Shown here one piece after another: positions 11,801-21,935 of a DNA stretch of 64,000 nt. A model generated the notes under the pieces. It was not told the origin of the DNA, made no database searches, and saw only the letters and a list, made by a program, of their open reading frames with translations. The DNA is from Ctenosaura bakeri. Lineage: Eukaryota; Chordata; Lepidosauria; Squamata; Iguanidae. Position 1 is the stretch's first letter, and every line of letters starts with the position of its first letter. The DNA is taken from contig CAOLHI010002131.1 of assembly GCA_948474755.1 (NCBI GenBank), positions 62,001 through 126,000 on the forward strand. The letters are read 5' to 3'. A program made the translations under genes and the position numbers.

Positions 11801-14800
11801 CATGATCATTACGATCTATTGTTGTTGTTGTGTGCCTGTTTCCAACTTACGATGACCATAAGGCGAACATATCACAGAGGTTTCTGGGGCTGATGGTGTG
11901 ACACCCCCAAAGTCACCCAGTGGGCTTGCCTGGCCAAGCAGAGAATTGAACCCTGGTCTCCAAGGTTATAGTCTGATACTGAAATCACTACATCACACTA
12001 ATTCTCACACTACAATTAAATGCCCAGAATAATTTTTTTTTTAAAAATCTTCCATATACATTTCAGGGTCATGGAATACATATGTAATACCAGAGCTTTG
12101 GAAAGTTACTTTTTGACTACAACACCTAATATCTGAGAATTCTATGTCCCCAAAAGTATTTTTTTTCCCCAAGCTTCCCTTGTATGCCAAAGAGTGGGCC
12201 ACACACTGGCACAAGATGGTAGAGAAATCAAATTCCACCAGCCACGCAGGCCACTCCTTCAACTAAACATAGGACTTGTTACAAACTAAAAACACCATGC
12301 TTGAGCAACAGCAGCTGACACAAAAGCTTGGCCTGTGTTATTTCATGGTTCCATTCACACATGCACATACATCACTTAACATGCCTATGAGAAGCAAACT
12401 CATTCATATTAGCATTTAAAGCAGGAGTGGGCAAAATGCAGCCCCTGGGGGCCCATTTTGTGGCCCCTGAATCCTCCTAATCCCCTCAAAACTTTGCTAA
12501 AAAGATTTTTGGTGTTTATTTTGGCCCCAAATATCTCAAAACTGCTATCAAATACAACCCCTGTACATCCCAAAATGTTAATCCCCCTCCCAGCTGAAAA
12601 TCTTTCAAAAACAACACCAGAAGTAACATGGCATCACTTCTGGTTGTATCTGGAGTGCTGGTGTGGCCTCCACAGTGGGCACAAGGTAAGAAATACTCGC
12701 TGTGCCCTCTGCAGTTGTCCACTCTGATTGAAAGAGAAGTTGTGTCATGATGATCTAAAGCTGAATAATATCATATGGGGCTTAAAGGCTGGTAGTAAGG
12801 AAGTCAGGACAGCATAGGGAAGGGGGTTTATGTGGTGTAGTATCTGGGAAAAGAAGTAATATGGCACAGGTTGCATGTTGTGGAACCTAACTACTTGACA
12901 TTAATAAGGTGAGGCGGCTTAATATTAGTTAGATGACACTCAGCTGGAAGAAACAGTGTGAACCAGAAGATGACCATGTACACTCCAACTTGCACAGCCA
13001 GTGGTTAGGATTCTGGAAGTTGTGGCCCAAAATGTCTGAAGGGCACCAGGTTTTCTGTTCCTGAGAGAGCTGGTTGTTATGGGACCAGGGAGAAGAGTCT
13101 CACGCTGGAAGAAAAGCAGGCTATAAATAATATAAAATAAATGTGAAAGAATAATATTATTGGGAAACAAGAGCAAACTGCAGTGGATATAGCAAGGGAG
13201 TGTACATTTTAGGGCTTAGCACAACAGAGAAAGTGAGGTGCAGAGTTGGATTACAAAACATCAAGAGGTCTGTGTTCAAGCATACAGATTAGTGTAGAGC
13301 AAAAGGTGTGTGCATATGTACATTGAAGTCGCCTATGGACTTACAGAGATCCCACAAATTTCCTAGTGTTTTCTTAGGCAAAGAATACCTCGAGGTAGTT
13401 TTGCCAGTTCCTTCCTCTGAAATAAAGCCTACAGCACCTGGGATTTGTTGGTGGTCTCCCATCCAAGTATTAACCAGGGCTGTCCCTGCTTAATTTCCAA
13501 AATCAGATGGGATCTGGGGCCTTTGGGAGGGTAGCATAAGAGGGAAGCTATAGGGCCAAGTAATGAGATGAAACTGATGGAATCCAGCAGAAGAGGGCAG
13601 GCCGTAAGGCCCCACAGCCGTGGAAAGAGTTTAAAATGACCAACCACTTATGGCAGGGTGAAGAGGAAGCTTACAGAAACAAACTATGGAATCCAGCAAG
13701 AGAAAGATTATGGCGGGGTGAAGGGGAAGGCCAGCTAGGGGTCCAGTAATAAGGCATGAGGCATAGGAAGGGCAGCAATGGCGTTCAGCAATACAAAAAC
13801 ACAAGAAGGCCAGTTACAGGGCTTAGCAATGAGGGGAAACACCAAAAAAGCCAGTTGTGGGGTCCAGCACTGGAGGGGACTCAAGAAGGCCAGTTACAGG
13901 TACAGTCAATGGTGAGGGGGTACAAGAAAGCCAATTATGGGGAGGAAAGCATAAGACAGCCACTTATGGGGGGCAGCAAGGGGAGGAAGCCCAAGAAATC
14001 CAAATGTGGGGTCCAGTAATGGGGAGTGAGGCTTCAGAAGACCAGTTATAGGGTCCAGCATTGGAAGTCGAGTTATACGGTCCAGTAATGAAGACGGGGG
14101 CTATAAGAAAGCCAATTATAGGGAGCAAAGCATAAGAAGGCCACTTATGGGGGGCAGCAAGGGGGAAAAGCCCAAGAACCCCAGATGTGGGGTCCAGTAA
14201 TGGGGAGTGAAGCTTCAGAAGGCCAGTTATCGGGCCCAGCATTGGAGGCCAAATTATAGGGTCCAGTAATAGGGATGGGGCTACAAGAAAGTCAATTTCA
14301 GGGAGCAAAGCATAAGAAGGAATTTATGGGGGGCAGCAAGGGGAGGAAGCCCAAGAAAGCCAAATGCAGGGTCCAGCAATGGGGAGTGAGGCTTCAAAAG
14401 ACCAGTTATGGAGTTCAGCATTGGAAGTCGAATTATAGGGTCCAGTAATGGGCAGTGGGGCTACAAGAAAGCCAATTATGGGAAGGAAAGCATAAAAAGG
14501 CCACCTATGGGGAGCAGCCAAGGACAGGCAGCTGAAGAAGGCCAGGCAGCCAAAGAAGGTTGGATGTGGGGTCCAGTAATGGGGAGTAAAGCTTCAGAAG
14601 GCCAGTTATGGGGTCCAGCATTGGAGGTCAAGTTACAGGATCAAGGAATGGGGAGGGAGCCAATGATCTAGAGGAAAGCATAAGGAGGCCACTTATGGAG
14701 GGCAGCAAGGGGAGGAAGTCCAAGAAAGCCAAATGTGGGGTCCAGTAGTGGGGAGTGAGGTTTCAAAAGGCCAGTTATGGGGTCCAGTATTGGAAGCCAA

Positions 14801-15851
14801 ATTATGGGCTCCAGTAATGAGGAGGTGGGCTACAAGAAAGCCAATTACAGGGAGCAAAGCATACTAAGGCCACTTATAGGGGGCAGCAAGGGGAGAAAGC
14901 CCAAGAAGGCCACATGTTGGGTCCAGTAGTGGGGAGTGAGGCTTCAGAAAGGCCACTTACGGGGTCCAGCACTGGATACCAACTTATAGGGTCCAGTATT
15001 GGGGAGGGGGGGTACACGAAAGCCAATTACAGGGAGCAAAGCATTGTTGCAGAAATCCAGAGACAGGGAGACCAAAGAGTAAAGGAAAGAGAGTTTATTA
15101 CGGCCGGGCTTGCTTAGCTGGAATCGCTTCCAAAGCCGAGCCTAGAAACCAGTTTGCAAGACAGTTTTATAGGAAAATAGTACAAAGACATTTCTTCTTG
15201 CCCGCCCCTCTGAGGTTCTGCAATGTGTGCAATATTCTCTGACACCCCCTTATTCTTCAGATATTTACATTCCAGACAATATGTTATAGAACATTTCAGT
15301 ACGTAGCAATAGTACTCTGCATCCATAAACAAGAACTCTCAACTATCTCTGCTAACGCAGCATGTGGAAATCCCTTGACTTGTGACACACTTTCAGACGA
15401 TTCTTCATATTCACTGCTATAATTATGAGCATATCGAGGCAAGCTAGGCTAACCCACTCCAGAGGCTACTTCAGCACAATAAGGCCACTTGTGGGGGCAG
15501 CAAGGGGAGGAAGCTCAAGAAGGCCAGATGGGGGGTCCAGTTATGGGGTAAAGCAAGGGGGAGCCGAATAAAATGCCCAGCTACGGAGTCCAGGGACAAG
15601 GGGGAGCCCTCAAAGGCTAGCCCTGGGGCCCAAAGGCGACGAGGCGGGCTAAGCCACGGGCCCGCCCCAGAGGAGAGGGAAACGGAGAGCCACTAGTGGG
15701 GCCGAAGGGGCCGGGCGAGTCCAGGACAGGGGAGGACGGCTGTTTCCCGGGTCGCCTCCGGGGCGCCCCCTTGGCCTGCGCTCACCTCACTGGTGCTGGC
15801 CGAAGAGGCGGCGCTGGGAGTGGGCGAGCGCTGGAGGGTGACGAGCGCCAT
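8840..15851 (-). CDS. SSH1: SSH1, slingshot protein phosphatase 1 (5' part: coding exons 1-2)
   Basis: Slingshot-1 is a dual-specificity-type phosphatase that dephosphorylates cofilin/ADF at the actin cytoskeleton. Only the N-terminus lies here. Exon 1 encodes 22 residues beginning MALVTLQRSPTPSAAS, which I recognise as the vertebrate SSH1 N-terminus. Exon 2 encodes LDAGSDEERKLNL plus a split Ser codon, matching the next human segment. Both junctions have consensus sites (GAG|GTGAG donor, CAG|CTG acceptor, AG|GTGAGT donor) and consistent phases (0, then 2). The start was chosen for its CGCC-ATG-G context and homology. All catalytic and actin-binding exons lie left of position 1. The gene diverges from DAO, as in mammals. 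The reading frame is also open upstream of the ATG (see findings). Confidence 0.92.
9848..10175. mobile_element. GC-rich MITE-like element
   Basis: The ends resemble imperfect inverted repeats. The left end has GGCCCCTGTATCTGTGGATT and the right end has ATCCGTGGATTTGAATATCC followed by CACCAGGGGGG. The interior is unusually CpG-rich for intron DNA and gives spurious open frames. I suspect a Tc1/mariner-derived non-autonomous element. Confidence 0.5.
10222..10402 (+). mobile_element. tRNA-derived SINE
   Basis: Head AGAGCCAGCATGGTGTACTG with B-box-like GGTTCAATTCCCC, then body GGGTGACCTTGGGCACATCA and a (CAA)n-like tail ACACAACAACAGCAAG. Forward orientation. Confidence 0.8.
10580..10765. repeat. 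Interspersed repeat shared with 21705-21935
   Basis: Both places carry text like CCATGTCAGTCTGGATCAGA, AAAGGGAT, ACCACCTTTGAGA and a 'TTTTGTAGGCTTAAGTCTA' block. The family is not identified. Confidence 0.55.
11815..12006 (-). mobile_element. tRNA-derived SINE
   Basis: Begins with the reversed tail TTGTTGTTGTTGTGTGCC and ends at the tRNA-like head with CACTACATCACACTAATTCTC. Lies in SSH1 intron 1. Confidence 0.8.
13308..13540 (-). mobile_element. 5S rRNA-derived SINE (SINE3-like)
   Basis: Positions 13449-13540 read, on the plus strand, like the reverse complement of vertebrate 5S rRNA: GGTCTCCCATCCAAGTATTA, then CCAGGGCTGTCCCTGCTTA and AATCAGATGGGATCTGGGGC. This includes the internal control region of a Pol III type 1 promoter. 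The body to the left (13318-13440) matches the truncated copies at 31485-31605 and 2890-2965. It is not a functional 5S gene because it has many substitutions. Confidence 0.75.
13640..15600. repeat. Higher-order minisatellite, ~180-bp period built from ~30-bp subunits
   Basis: The marker GTCCAGTAATGGGGAGTGAG and close variants recur at 14011, 14192, 14371, 14571, 14740 and 14921 (spacings 181, 179, 200, 169, 181). Within each unit, blocks such as GCCAGTTATGGGGTCCAG and GCCACTTATGGGGGGCAG recur every ~25-35 bp, giving a two-level repeat. Looser units extend left to about 13640 and right to about 15600, close to SSH1 exon 1. A solo LTR interrupts the array at 15045-15478 and the repeat resumes at 15481. 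Confidence 0.9.
15045..15478 (-). mobile_element. Solo LTR of an endogenous retrovirus
   Basis: On the minus strand the element starts TGTGCTGAAG and ends TTTCTGCAACA, giving the TG...CA ends of a retroviral LTR. It has a TATAAAA box (plus coordinates 15165-15171) and, about 70 bp further, an AATAAA polyadenylation signal (15094-15099) followed by a T/C-rich stretch. No gag, pol or env sequence is attached, so it is a solo LTR. It lies within the minisatellite in SSH1 intron 1, in sense orientation to SSH1. Only AT is duplicated at the flanks, less than the usual 4-6 bp, so the target duplication is unclear. Confidence 0.85.
15786..15851 (-). CDS. SSH1: SSH1 coding exon 1
   Basis: ATG at 15851-15849 (reverse strand) opens a 22-codon segment ending in AGT GAG, followed by the GTGAG donor at 15785. 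It is Ser/Thr/Ala rich, as in other SSH1 proteins. It sits in a CpG-rich block about 40 bp from a CCG repeat in the presumed 5' UTR. Confidence 0.92.
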
Positions 15852-15887
15852 GGCGGAGCCGGCAGGCCGCGGGGACCGAGCGAGGAG

Positions 15888-15920
15888 GGCGGCGGCGGCG
15901 GCGGCGGCGGCGGGGGGGGG
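15888..15920 (-). repeat. CCG trinucleotide repeat plus C run in SSH1 5' UTR
   Basis: About eight GGC units on the plus strand (CCG on the coding strand), followed by a run of nine G. It lies about 37-70 nt upstream of the SSH1 ATG. In the SSH1 frame it would read as polyalanine if translation began upstream. Confidence 0.9.
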
Positions 15921-16639
15921 CCTCGTCCTCCGGCGGACGGCCTCCGAGCGGGAGCCGCCTCCCAGTTGTGTCCTCACCTTCCCGGCCTCCGCCTCCTCCG
16001 CCTCTCGGCCCGCCTGCGCAGCCTCGGCCTCCGCCTCCTCCGGCCGGGCCGGGGTGGAGCGAGGCGAGAGGGCGCTTCGCCAGCCAGCCGGCCGTCTGTT
16101 TGCCTTCCTTCGCCGGCTAGGCTGGGAGAAGGGCAGCCCCACAGAACTGGGCCGCCCAGGAGGGAGAGGCGGCCCTTGCCTGCTACCCGCGCTCGCCCTC
16201 GGAATGAGGCCGAAGTCACTCGTCCCCTCATGGAAGGAAAAAAAGACACTGGACACACACATATACACACACACAGCCGGTTACGTGCGTTTAAGAAAAA
16301 GAGAGGACATCGTACATCATCGTTATTATTATTTACTGGCTCTTTTTGGCTCTTTTTATTATTGAGTTATGGCAGGGGGAAATTCTCTGTCAGGTCGCAC
16401 AGCGCGCAGAAAGCAAAGGCGAGTCCTTCACAGGGAAAAGGCGGGAAAAGCCGACCCTGAGGGGGGGAAAGGCCTTACAGGAAGCCCTCAGGGGAAACAC
16501 AGGCTCGCCTTTTCCTTCGCCTCACTCGCCCTTGAAGGCTGACCCTGTGCCCTCGGGAAGATGACTTGGAAGGCTACAACTCCCACAGCCAACGTGACCA
16601 GTGAGAGTTGTAGTCCTCCCAGTCACTGCCTCCAGGCTT

Positions 16640-16829
16640 TGGGCGTTTCTGCCCTACACTGCTAATAGTGTTATTATTCCATTTTCAACCTCTTGTGGAA
16701 TCCTGGGGTTTGCTGTTTAGGGAGGGGCATTTAGAATTCTCAGCCAGAGAGCCCTTTGGCCTCAGTAGACTACAAGCCCCAGAATTCCACAGGAGGTTGA
16801 AAGCCAACAGTAGCACTGTAATAAGTCAA
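16640..16829. mobile_element. Palindromic MITE, degenerate copy A
   Basis: Keeps TGTTATTATTCCATTTTCAA, GGAATCCTGGGGTTTGCTG and the mirrored CCAGAATTCCACAGGAGGTT. The ends are eroded. Long-type interior (AGAATTCTCAGCCAGAGAG). Confidence 0.75.
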
Positions 16830-16911
16830 GCCTTTTATATCCCTCCAGCCCTATAGAAGCAGCTTGGGATCTGGCTGCAATCAGCCTGCTGCTCTGAAAA
16901 CTCCATAGGAG

Positions 16912-17310
16912 CTTGACCCAAGGGTTAAGATCTTTCAGGGAGGACCTTCCATCACTTTCCTTGCGGGAACAAGGGAGACAGGACCTTCTCAGTGGTGACC
17001 CCCAGAGTCTGGACCTCCTTCCCTTGAGAGGCTCGGCTGGCACCCTCTTTGCTCTTCTTCCACCCCCCAAGGGAAACCTTTCTATCTCAAAAGGCTTTTA
17101 GGCATCAGCTCCCGTGACTTTTTCAGGGTGTATTGTCTGGTTTTTAGAACCTGATTTTAATGAATGTTTAATATTTTTAAATCTACAGATGGTTTTGTTG
17201 CTTTTTAAAATAACATAGTTTTCCTGATGTTCTCGTATGGTCCTGGTTTTAATATTCTGTAAGCCACCATTGGTCCCAATATTGGATATATTGGATATGC
17301 AGGATATAAA
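16912..17310 (+). mobile_element. L2-like LINE 3' end
   Basis: CCTTCTCAGTGGTGACCCCC and a GGACCTCCTTCCCTTGAGAG block followed by an A/T-rich tail with AATATTCTGTAAGCCACCAT. Similar to copies at 483 and 48303. Confidence 0.65.
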
Positions 17311-17528
17311 ATGACAACAACAGCTCTTTAAAATGATCACCTGATTGCACAGAAGTCCTCTGGGGTGCCATTTAAGTCCAGTTATACCCCCTAAGCCCCA
17401 CAGAATCCCCACAAAACATATCCCCAAAGAATCCCTACAAAGCATAAAATTCTCACCTTGATGGAATCCCATAGACTCGCCTCTTGGACCAAGGTCATTT
17501 CCACACTAGTATTTTATAGTGCTATAGT

Positions 17529-17741
17529 GCTTTCTGATTTAGAACTATTCTGTAGGGCCATTCTGCACTAGACTGTTATAGTGCTTTTATTCCACTTTCA
17601 ACATCCTATGGAATCCTGGGGGCAAAGGCCCCTCCCTAAACTGCAAACCCCAGGATTCCATGGGATGTTGAAAGTGGAATAAAAGCACTATAACAATCTA
17701 GTGCAGAAATGGCCCTACAGAATAGTTCTAAATCAGAAAGC
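17529..17741. mobile_element. Palindromic MITE copy B with palindromic flanks
   Basis: Core element 17556-17714 runs from GGCCATTCTGCAC to its mirror. The mirror symmetry continues 27 bp outward on both sides: GCTTTCTGATTTAGAACTAT on the left and ATAGTTCTAAATCAGAAAGC on the right. The whole is a ~213-bp near-perfect palindrome. Both arms share the private variant GTGCTTTTATTCC. Confidence 0.9.
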
Positions 17742-18162
17742 TCAAAAAAAAAAAAAATCTCCTTGCTGTGGGTTTGTTGAGATTTTATTTTGCTTTCTTT
17801 TCTTGCCTGTCCTAGAGGAAATTTGAACATTTATGAGATTAATTTTTGAGCATGTCTGGAAATGCACAAAATTTAAAGCAAAACAATGCCAAGGCATTGC
17901 ATGAGTAATATAGAAACACAGGTAGGTTGGATGGGATGTTTGCACCTTTGTGAACATTATTGCTTTTTCTTTATATAGTGCCAGTGGTGCACAGCGCTGT
18001 ACAAAAATGAAACAATAAAAATAGCCATCCCTAATATAAAAGGGAGTATAGAAGAAGGGGGAACTAATACAAATATGAAAAACAATCAGTCCACATACAC
18101 ATAATCTGAATTCCAAAGGCTTTTGGTGGAAAATGCTTTTGATGAACCATCAGGCTGCCCTT

Positions 18163-18246
18163 TTCTCATAGAATCATAGAATTGTAAGGGACTCCAAAAG
18201 CCATCTAGTCCAACCTCCTGCCAGTTCAGGAATCCACCAGAAAAAC
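18163..18246 (-). mobile_element. CR1 LINE 3' terminus
   Basis: TCTCATAGAATCATAGAATTG and CATCTAGTCCAACCTCCTGCC form the reverse complement of a CR1 3' end. Confidence 0.9.
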
Positions 18247-19923
18247 ACCCCTTTGCTGTGACTGCAGACTTTGCTTCATGGAAAGAAAAAAACGCACCAG
18301 GGACATTTGTGTGCAAAGTGTAATAGGAAAAAGTGTTTGGTGACTCACTCTCCCATTGGAAATAAAATATCTTTCTTGCAGGGTTGAACATCTTCAACAG
18401 GCTATTTTGCCACATCGGGCAGGACCATCTGTTTCAACGCTAAAGAAGAAACCAGTAAAATTCCTTCATATATCTAAGGCAAGCATGAAATATGTACCTT
18501 ATAATAGTTGCTACTAATGGCAAGCTATCACCATAGGGTTTATTAAAATAGAGCAGGTTCTCAATTGCTGATTACAATTTCAGATTTAAAATTCATCTGG
18601 AGCAATTATTGGCAGAACCCACAAAGAATTTCTCCTGAAATGAATAGGCCATGCAAGGGGAAACAATCTCATTTATATCAATGGGGGTTTGGGGATGTTT
18701 TGAGTGGATTGTTTTGAGTGGATCTGGAGGCATTTGTTCAAAGCAGGCCAAACCAGAAAAAGGATTACCTGTCCCTCTGAGTTAGTTATCTCTCTCCGAG
18801 GTGCACATCTCACCCATGGCATTTCTTTGAATAACATCCAAGAGTCTGCACCACTCTTGTTCTACTTTAGCTGGCAAAAAAAACAAACCATACAAAGCTT
18901 AGCTTATATGTATCGCACAAACATTCAAATGGATCTTACTAAAGAAGGATTCCCCATCCTTGCAGCATACAGACTGGCTTCCAGACCCGTATAATCTGGA
19001 CCAAATCACTGTGCAGATGGAAGGGAGATTACCTTGTCTCAGATGATCCCTCCACTCTTCTGTACACCTGAGGCTGACAAATCAATGGATTGTCACAAAA
19101 AAAGATTGCCAGGAGGATTGACTAGGGATGCCAGATAAGATGAGGGCCAAATTCTGGCAATCTGTCAGCAATCCACAGGAAGAATATCTATTTTCTTCAC
19201 AGGAAGAAAAATATCTATTTTTGTTTCATCTTATTTTTATGCTTCTGTTATATAAAATGCACTGAAAGAAGCATGAGATGAGAATGTCAATGTGAGTAGG
19301 CGTGTAAAGTTGGAGCTCCCTCTTTGACCCTGCTTTCTTGTAGTAGGTGACCTTGCTCTACCCCTTTCTCATTATTTCTTCCTCAGATCCTTGCCTTTCC
19401 CTTAATCTCTGTCACATTCCTCAGGATCTGCCACTTCTTACTCTCTCCAGTATTTCACATAATGTTGACAATGAAACAGAATTTAGCAGGAGAGCATTGG
19501 AGTTAAAGTTTGAAGCAAACTTGGAGAGAAACATCTTGGTTCTTCAAAGTGCTTCCTTCAGTCAGGGTACAAATCTAATTTCTGCTCATATTTTCTGTCA
19601 TTTTGGTACATAAATATGCACTGAAAGCTCACTTAAAGCTTTCCATTAACTAGCTTGGTTATCAGGGGAAAGTCTGAGTGCAAGAGGAATCTCAAAAACC
19701 CATCCACATGTAGTTAAGATTGGCACCCACAGGGTGCATGTTACAGAGCAAGGCAGCACAGTTCATGCAAAAGAGCTGGCCATTTACAGTTATGCACAAG
19801 AATCCCCACTAAAGACAGGTAGAAAAGATTGCTGGGCTGTGAAACTGTGAGGGGCCAGCAAGACTAAAAGCAAGAGACAGTCAAGTGATAGAGCAGTTAA
19901 TATAATAGGCTTTGCTGGGTGTC

Positions 19924-19941
19924 AATAAAGCCCTTAGTCCA
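19924..19941. repeat. L1 target-site duplication, left copy
   Basis: AATAAAGCCCTTAGTCCA. Matches the right copy at 21116-21133 with one mismatch. Confidence 0.85.
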
Positions 19942-21115
19942 CACATGGGTATCTCCCCAAGAAGCGTTTTTTGGAAGATGGACAGGAACAGATAAATGGT
20001 TGCGATATGAAGATCTAATAGAGATGTCAATGTCTAATAACCTTAAGCTTAAAACAAGAGAAAAACTGGAACAAAAAGGAATAACATTAAGTTGGTTCCC
20101 TTACAGACAGCTAATTGAAAGATTTCAGATGGACTTAAAAACATATGGAATAGAAATAAAAGAGAAAACTGGAGTGATCAAATGGCTGTTTGAAAATCCG
20201 CCTCACCTATTAGCTCATATATATCAAGAAATAATACAGCAGGAAAGGCAAGAAGAAACAGTTAAGTCACTAATGGTCCTATGGGCTCAGAATATTGGAC
20301 ATTCAATTCAATTAGATTCCTGGGAACAGAGTTGGAAAAAAACACAGAAATTTACAGTAGCCCAGAATTTGAAAGAGAACTATTATAAGTTGTTCCACAG
20401 ATGGTACATGATACCAGACAAATTAAAAAAGATGTATAATACAGGTACTGGACTTTGTTGAAAATGTCAGAAAGAGGTTGGTGTGATATATCACATGTGG
20501 TGGACATGTCCTAAGGCTAAGAAATATTGGAATGAAATACATAATAAAATATGTGCATTAATGAAAGTTCAGTTTGCTAAGATACCAGAATTGTACTTGT
20601 TAAATATGACAGATGTACTAGAAGGTACTGATATAAAGAAGCACTGGAGAATAATACTGTATATGATAACAACAGCGCATATTGAATATGCAAAGTTGTT
20701 GAAAACTCAGCAAATACCCACAATAGAGCAGTGGTGGGGAACATTTATTGAAAATAGAAATGCTGATATGGTCTCTCAGAGACTAAAAGGGAAATCAGAT
20801 GAGGAGATTCAAAAAGAATAGCTAATTGTAATGGGTAATTGCTGGGTACTGTCAGATGGAAATGAGTAATTCATGGTTAAGATAATTAATGAGGGGGCTA
20901 TTGGATATATACCATGGAGCTGGAATGTGGAGATGGAAATGCAAGAACTAACATGTAATATTAGCAATATAATGTGGTACAATAATATAAATGTATTAAG
21001 AGATATAGAAAAAGAAATCTAGATCAGTGTGGAAGATCAAAAGTAATTCATGTAAATCTACGGTTATAATTGTTTGTTTTATATGTGAATTTGAATAAAA
21101 TGATTTAAAAATAAT
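19942..21115 (+). mobile_element. 5'-truncated L1 LINE, ORF2 C-terminal part
   Basis: About 1.17 kb. One frame (19942-20821) reads as the L1 ORF2 C-terminus: ...NYYKLFHRWYMIPDKLKK, then a Cys-rich segment GLC-stop-KCQ...IYHMWWTCPKAKKYW of the C-x2-C...H...C type seen in L1 ORF2. A single TGA (20459-20461) replaces the usual Trp codon between the first two cysteines, so the copy is dead in addition to being truncated. It ends in an A-rich tail (AAAATAATAATAAA) after ORF2 and a short 3' UTR. Flanked by an 18-bp target-site duplication. Confidence 0.9.
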
Positions 21116-21133
21116 AATAAAGCCCATAGTCCA
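21116..21133. repeat. L1 target-site duplication, right copy
   Basis: AATAAAGCCCATAGTCCA, directly after the L1 A-rich tail. Confidence 0.85.
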
Positions 21134-21704
21134 GAGCTTTCCAAACTTTTCATGTTGGTGACACACTTTTTAGACATGCATCATTTTGCAACACAGTAAT
21201 TTCAGTTTTACTAGCAAACCGGAGGTTAAGCTAACCCTTTATGAGAGATTCAGGCACATACATAAATTCCAATAACAAAATGTATGGGGACACAACATAT
21301 CTCATGAAAACCTTTCATATATTTTTAAAAATATATTATTTATAAATAATAACATACGTTTCCAAGATTGTAGGCAACACACCCATACAATTCAGGTAAC
21401 ACACTAATATGTCGTGGCGCACCATTTGGAAAACCCTGCCTTAGCCAGTGAGGTCCTCAGCTGGCCAATTGGCCTCCTCTTTCCAAAGCAGGCAACTGAT
21501 GGCACAGACTTACCTGTGGGACTGTGTTCTCAGGGTCAATGAGATCACATCAAAGATAAACTCCAAGAACTCACTGGCAAGCAAAATGACAGATGTGTGT
21601 GTACCTGATATGGCAAATTAAGTTTGGAAAGATCTCTGTCCCCAAAGGGTTCACAGTCCAAACACTGCTAAGGGAATATGTAGCACCTTTGGGGTGGAGA
21701 GAAA

Positions 21705-21935
21705 GAACTTGGTCATATAAACTTTCGTAGGCTCAAGTCTGCTTCATCCAATGGTATGAATGAGCAAGTGGATTGTGTGAATAGCAGTAGAAATGCAAAG
21801 AGACTAGCCAAGAGAAAGTTGGTTCTGCTAGCAGTAGAACCTTTGAGACTAGCCAAGAGAAAGTTGGTAGCACAGTTAGTCTCAAAGGTTGTATAAGATC
21901 CCTTTGCATACTGATCCAGACTAACACACCTTTGA
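21705..21935. repeat. Interspersed repeat with an internal 23-bp direct duplication
   Basis: Related to 10580-10765 in reverse orientation. AGACTAGCCAAGAGAAAGTT occurs twice, at about 21801 and 21847, so part of the element is tandemly duplicated. Confidence 0.6.

Larger units (their letters stand above)
8881..15785. other. SSH1 intron 1
   Basis: A 6.9-kb intron with a GC-rich MITE-like element, several SINEs, a higher-order minisatellite and a solo LTR. Open frames inside it (for example 11215-11544 and those in the minisatellite) have no recognised similarity. Confidence 0.8.
15590..16230. promoter_or_regulatory. SSH1: CpG-rich promoter region of SSH1
   Basis: GC- and CpG-dense segment spanning SSH1 exon 1 and the presumed 5' UTR, contrasting with AT-richer surroundings. 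It contains GGCGGG/CCCGCC-type boxes and no obvious TATA box. It fits a broad CpG-island promoter firing on the minus strand. The transcription start cannot be placed from sequence. Whether it also fires toward DAO (12 kb away) is unknown. Confidence 0.7.

Noticed and set aside
13449..13540. 5S rRNA gene
   Set aside because: Many substitutions and a fused SINE body. It is a SINE head, not a functional 5S gene.
13640..15560. CRISPR-like array
   Set aside because: Repeats are contiguous and degenerate with no unique spacers, and the genome is a vertebrate's. It is a minisatellite.
15696..16460. 254-codon plus-strand frame (and 190-codon frame) across the SSH1 promoter
   Set aside because: CpG-rich DNA lacks stop codons in many frames. 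The translation is low-complexity Gly/Arg/Pro and the region is explained by SSH1 exon 1 and 5' UTR on the other strand.
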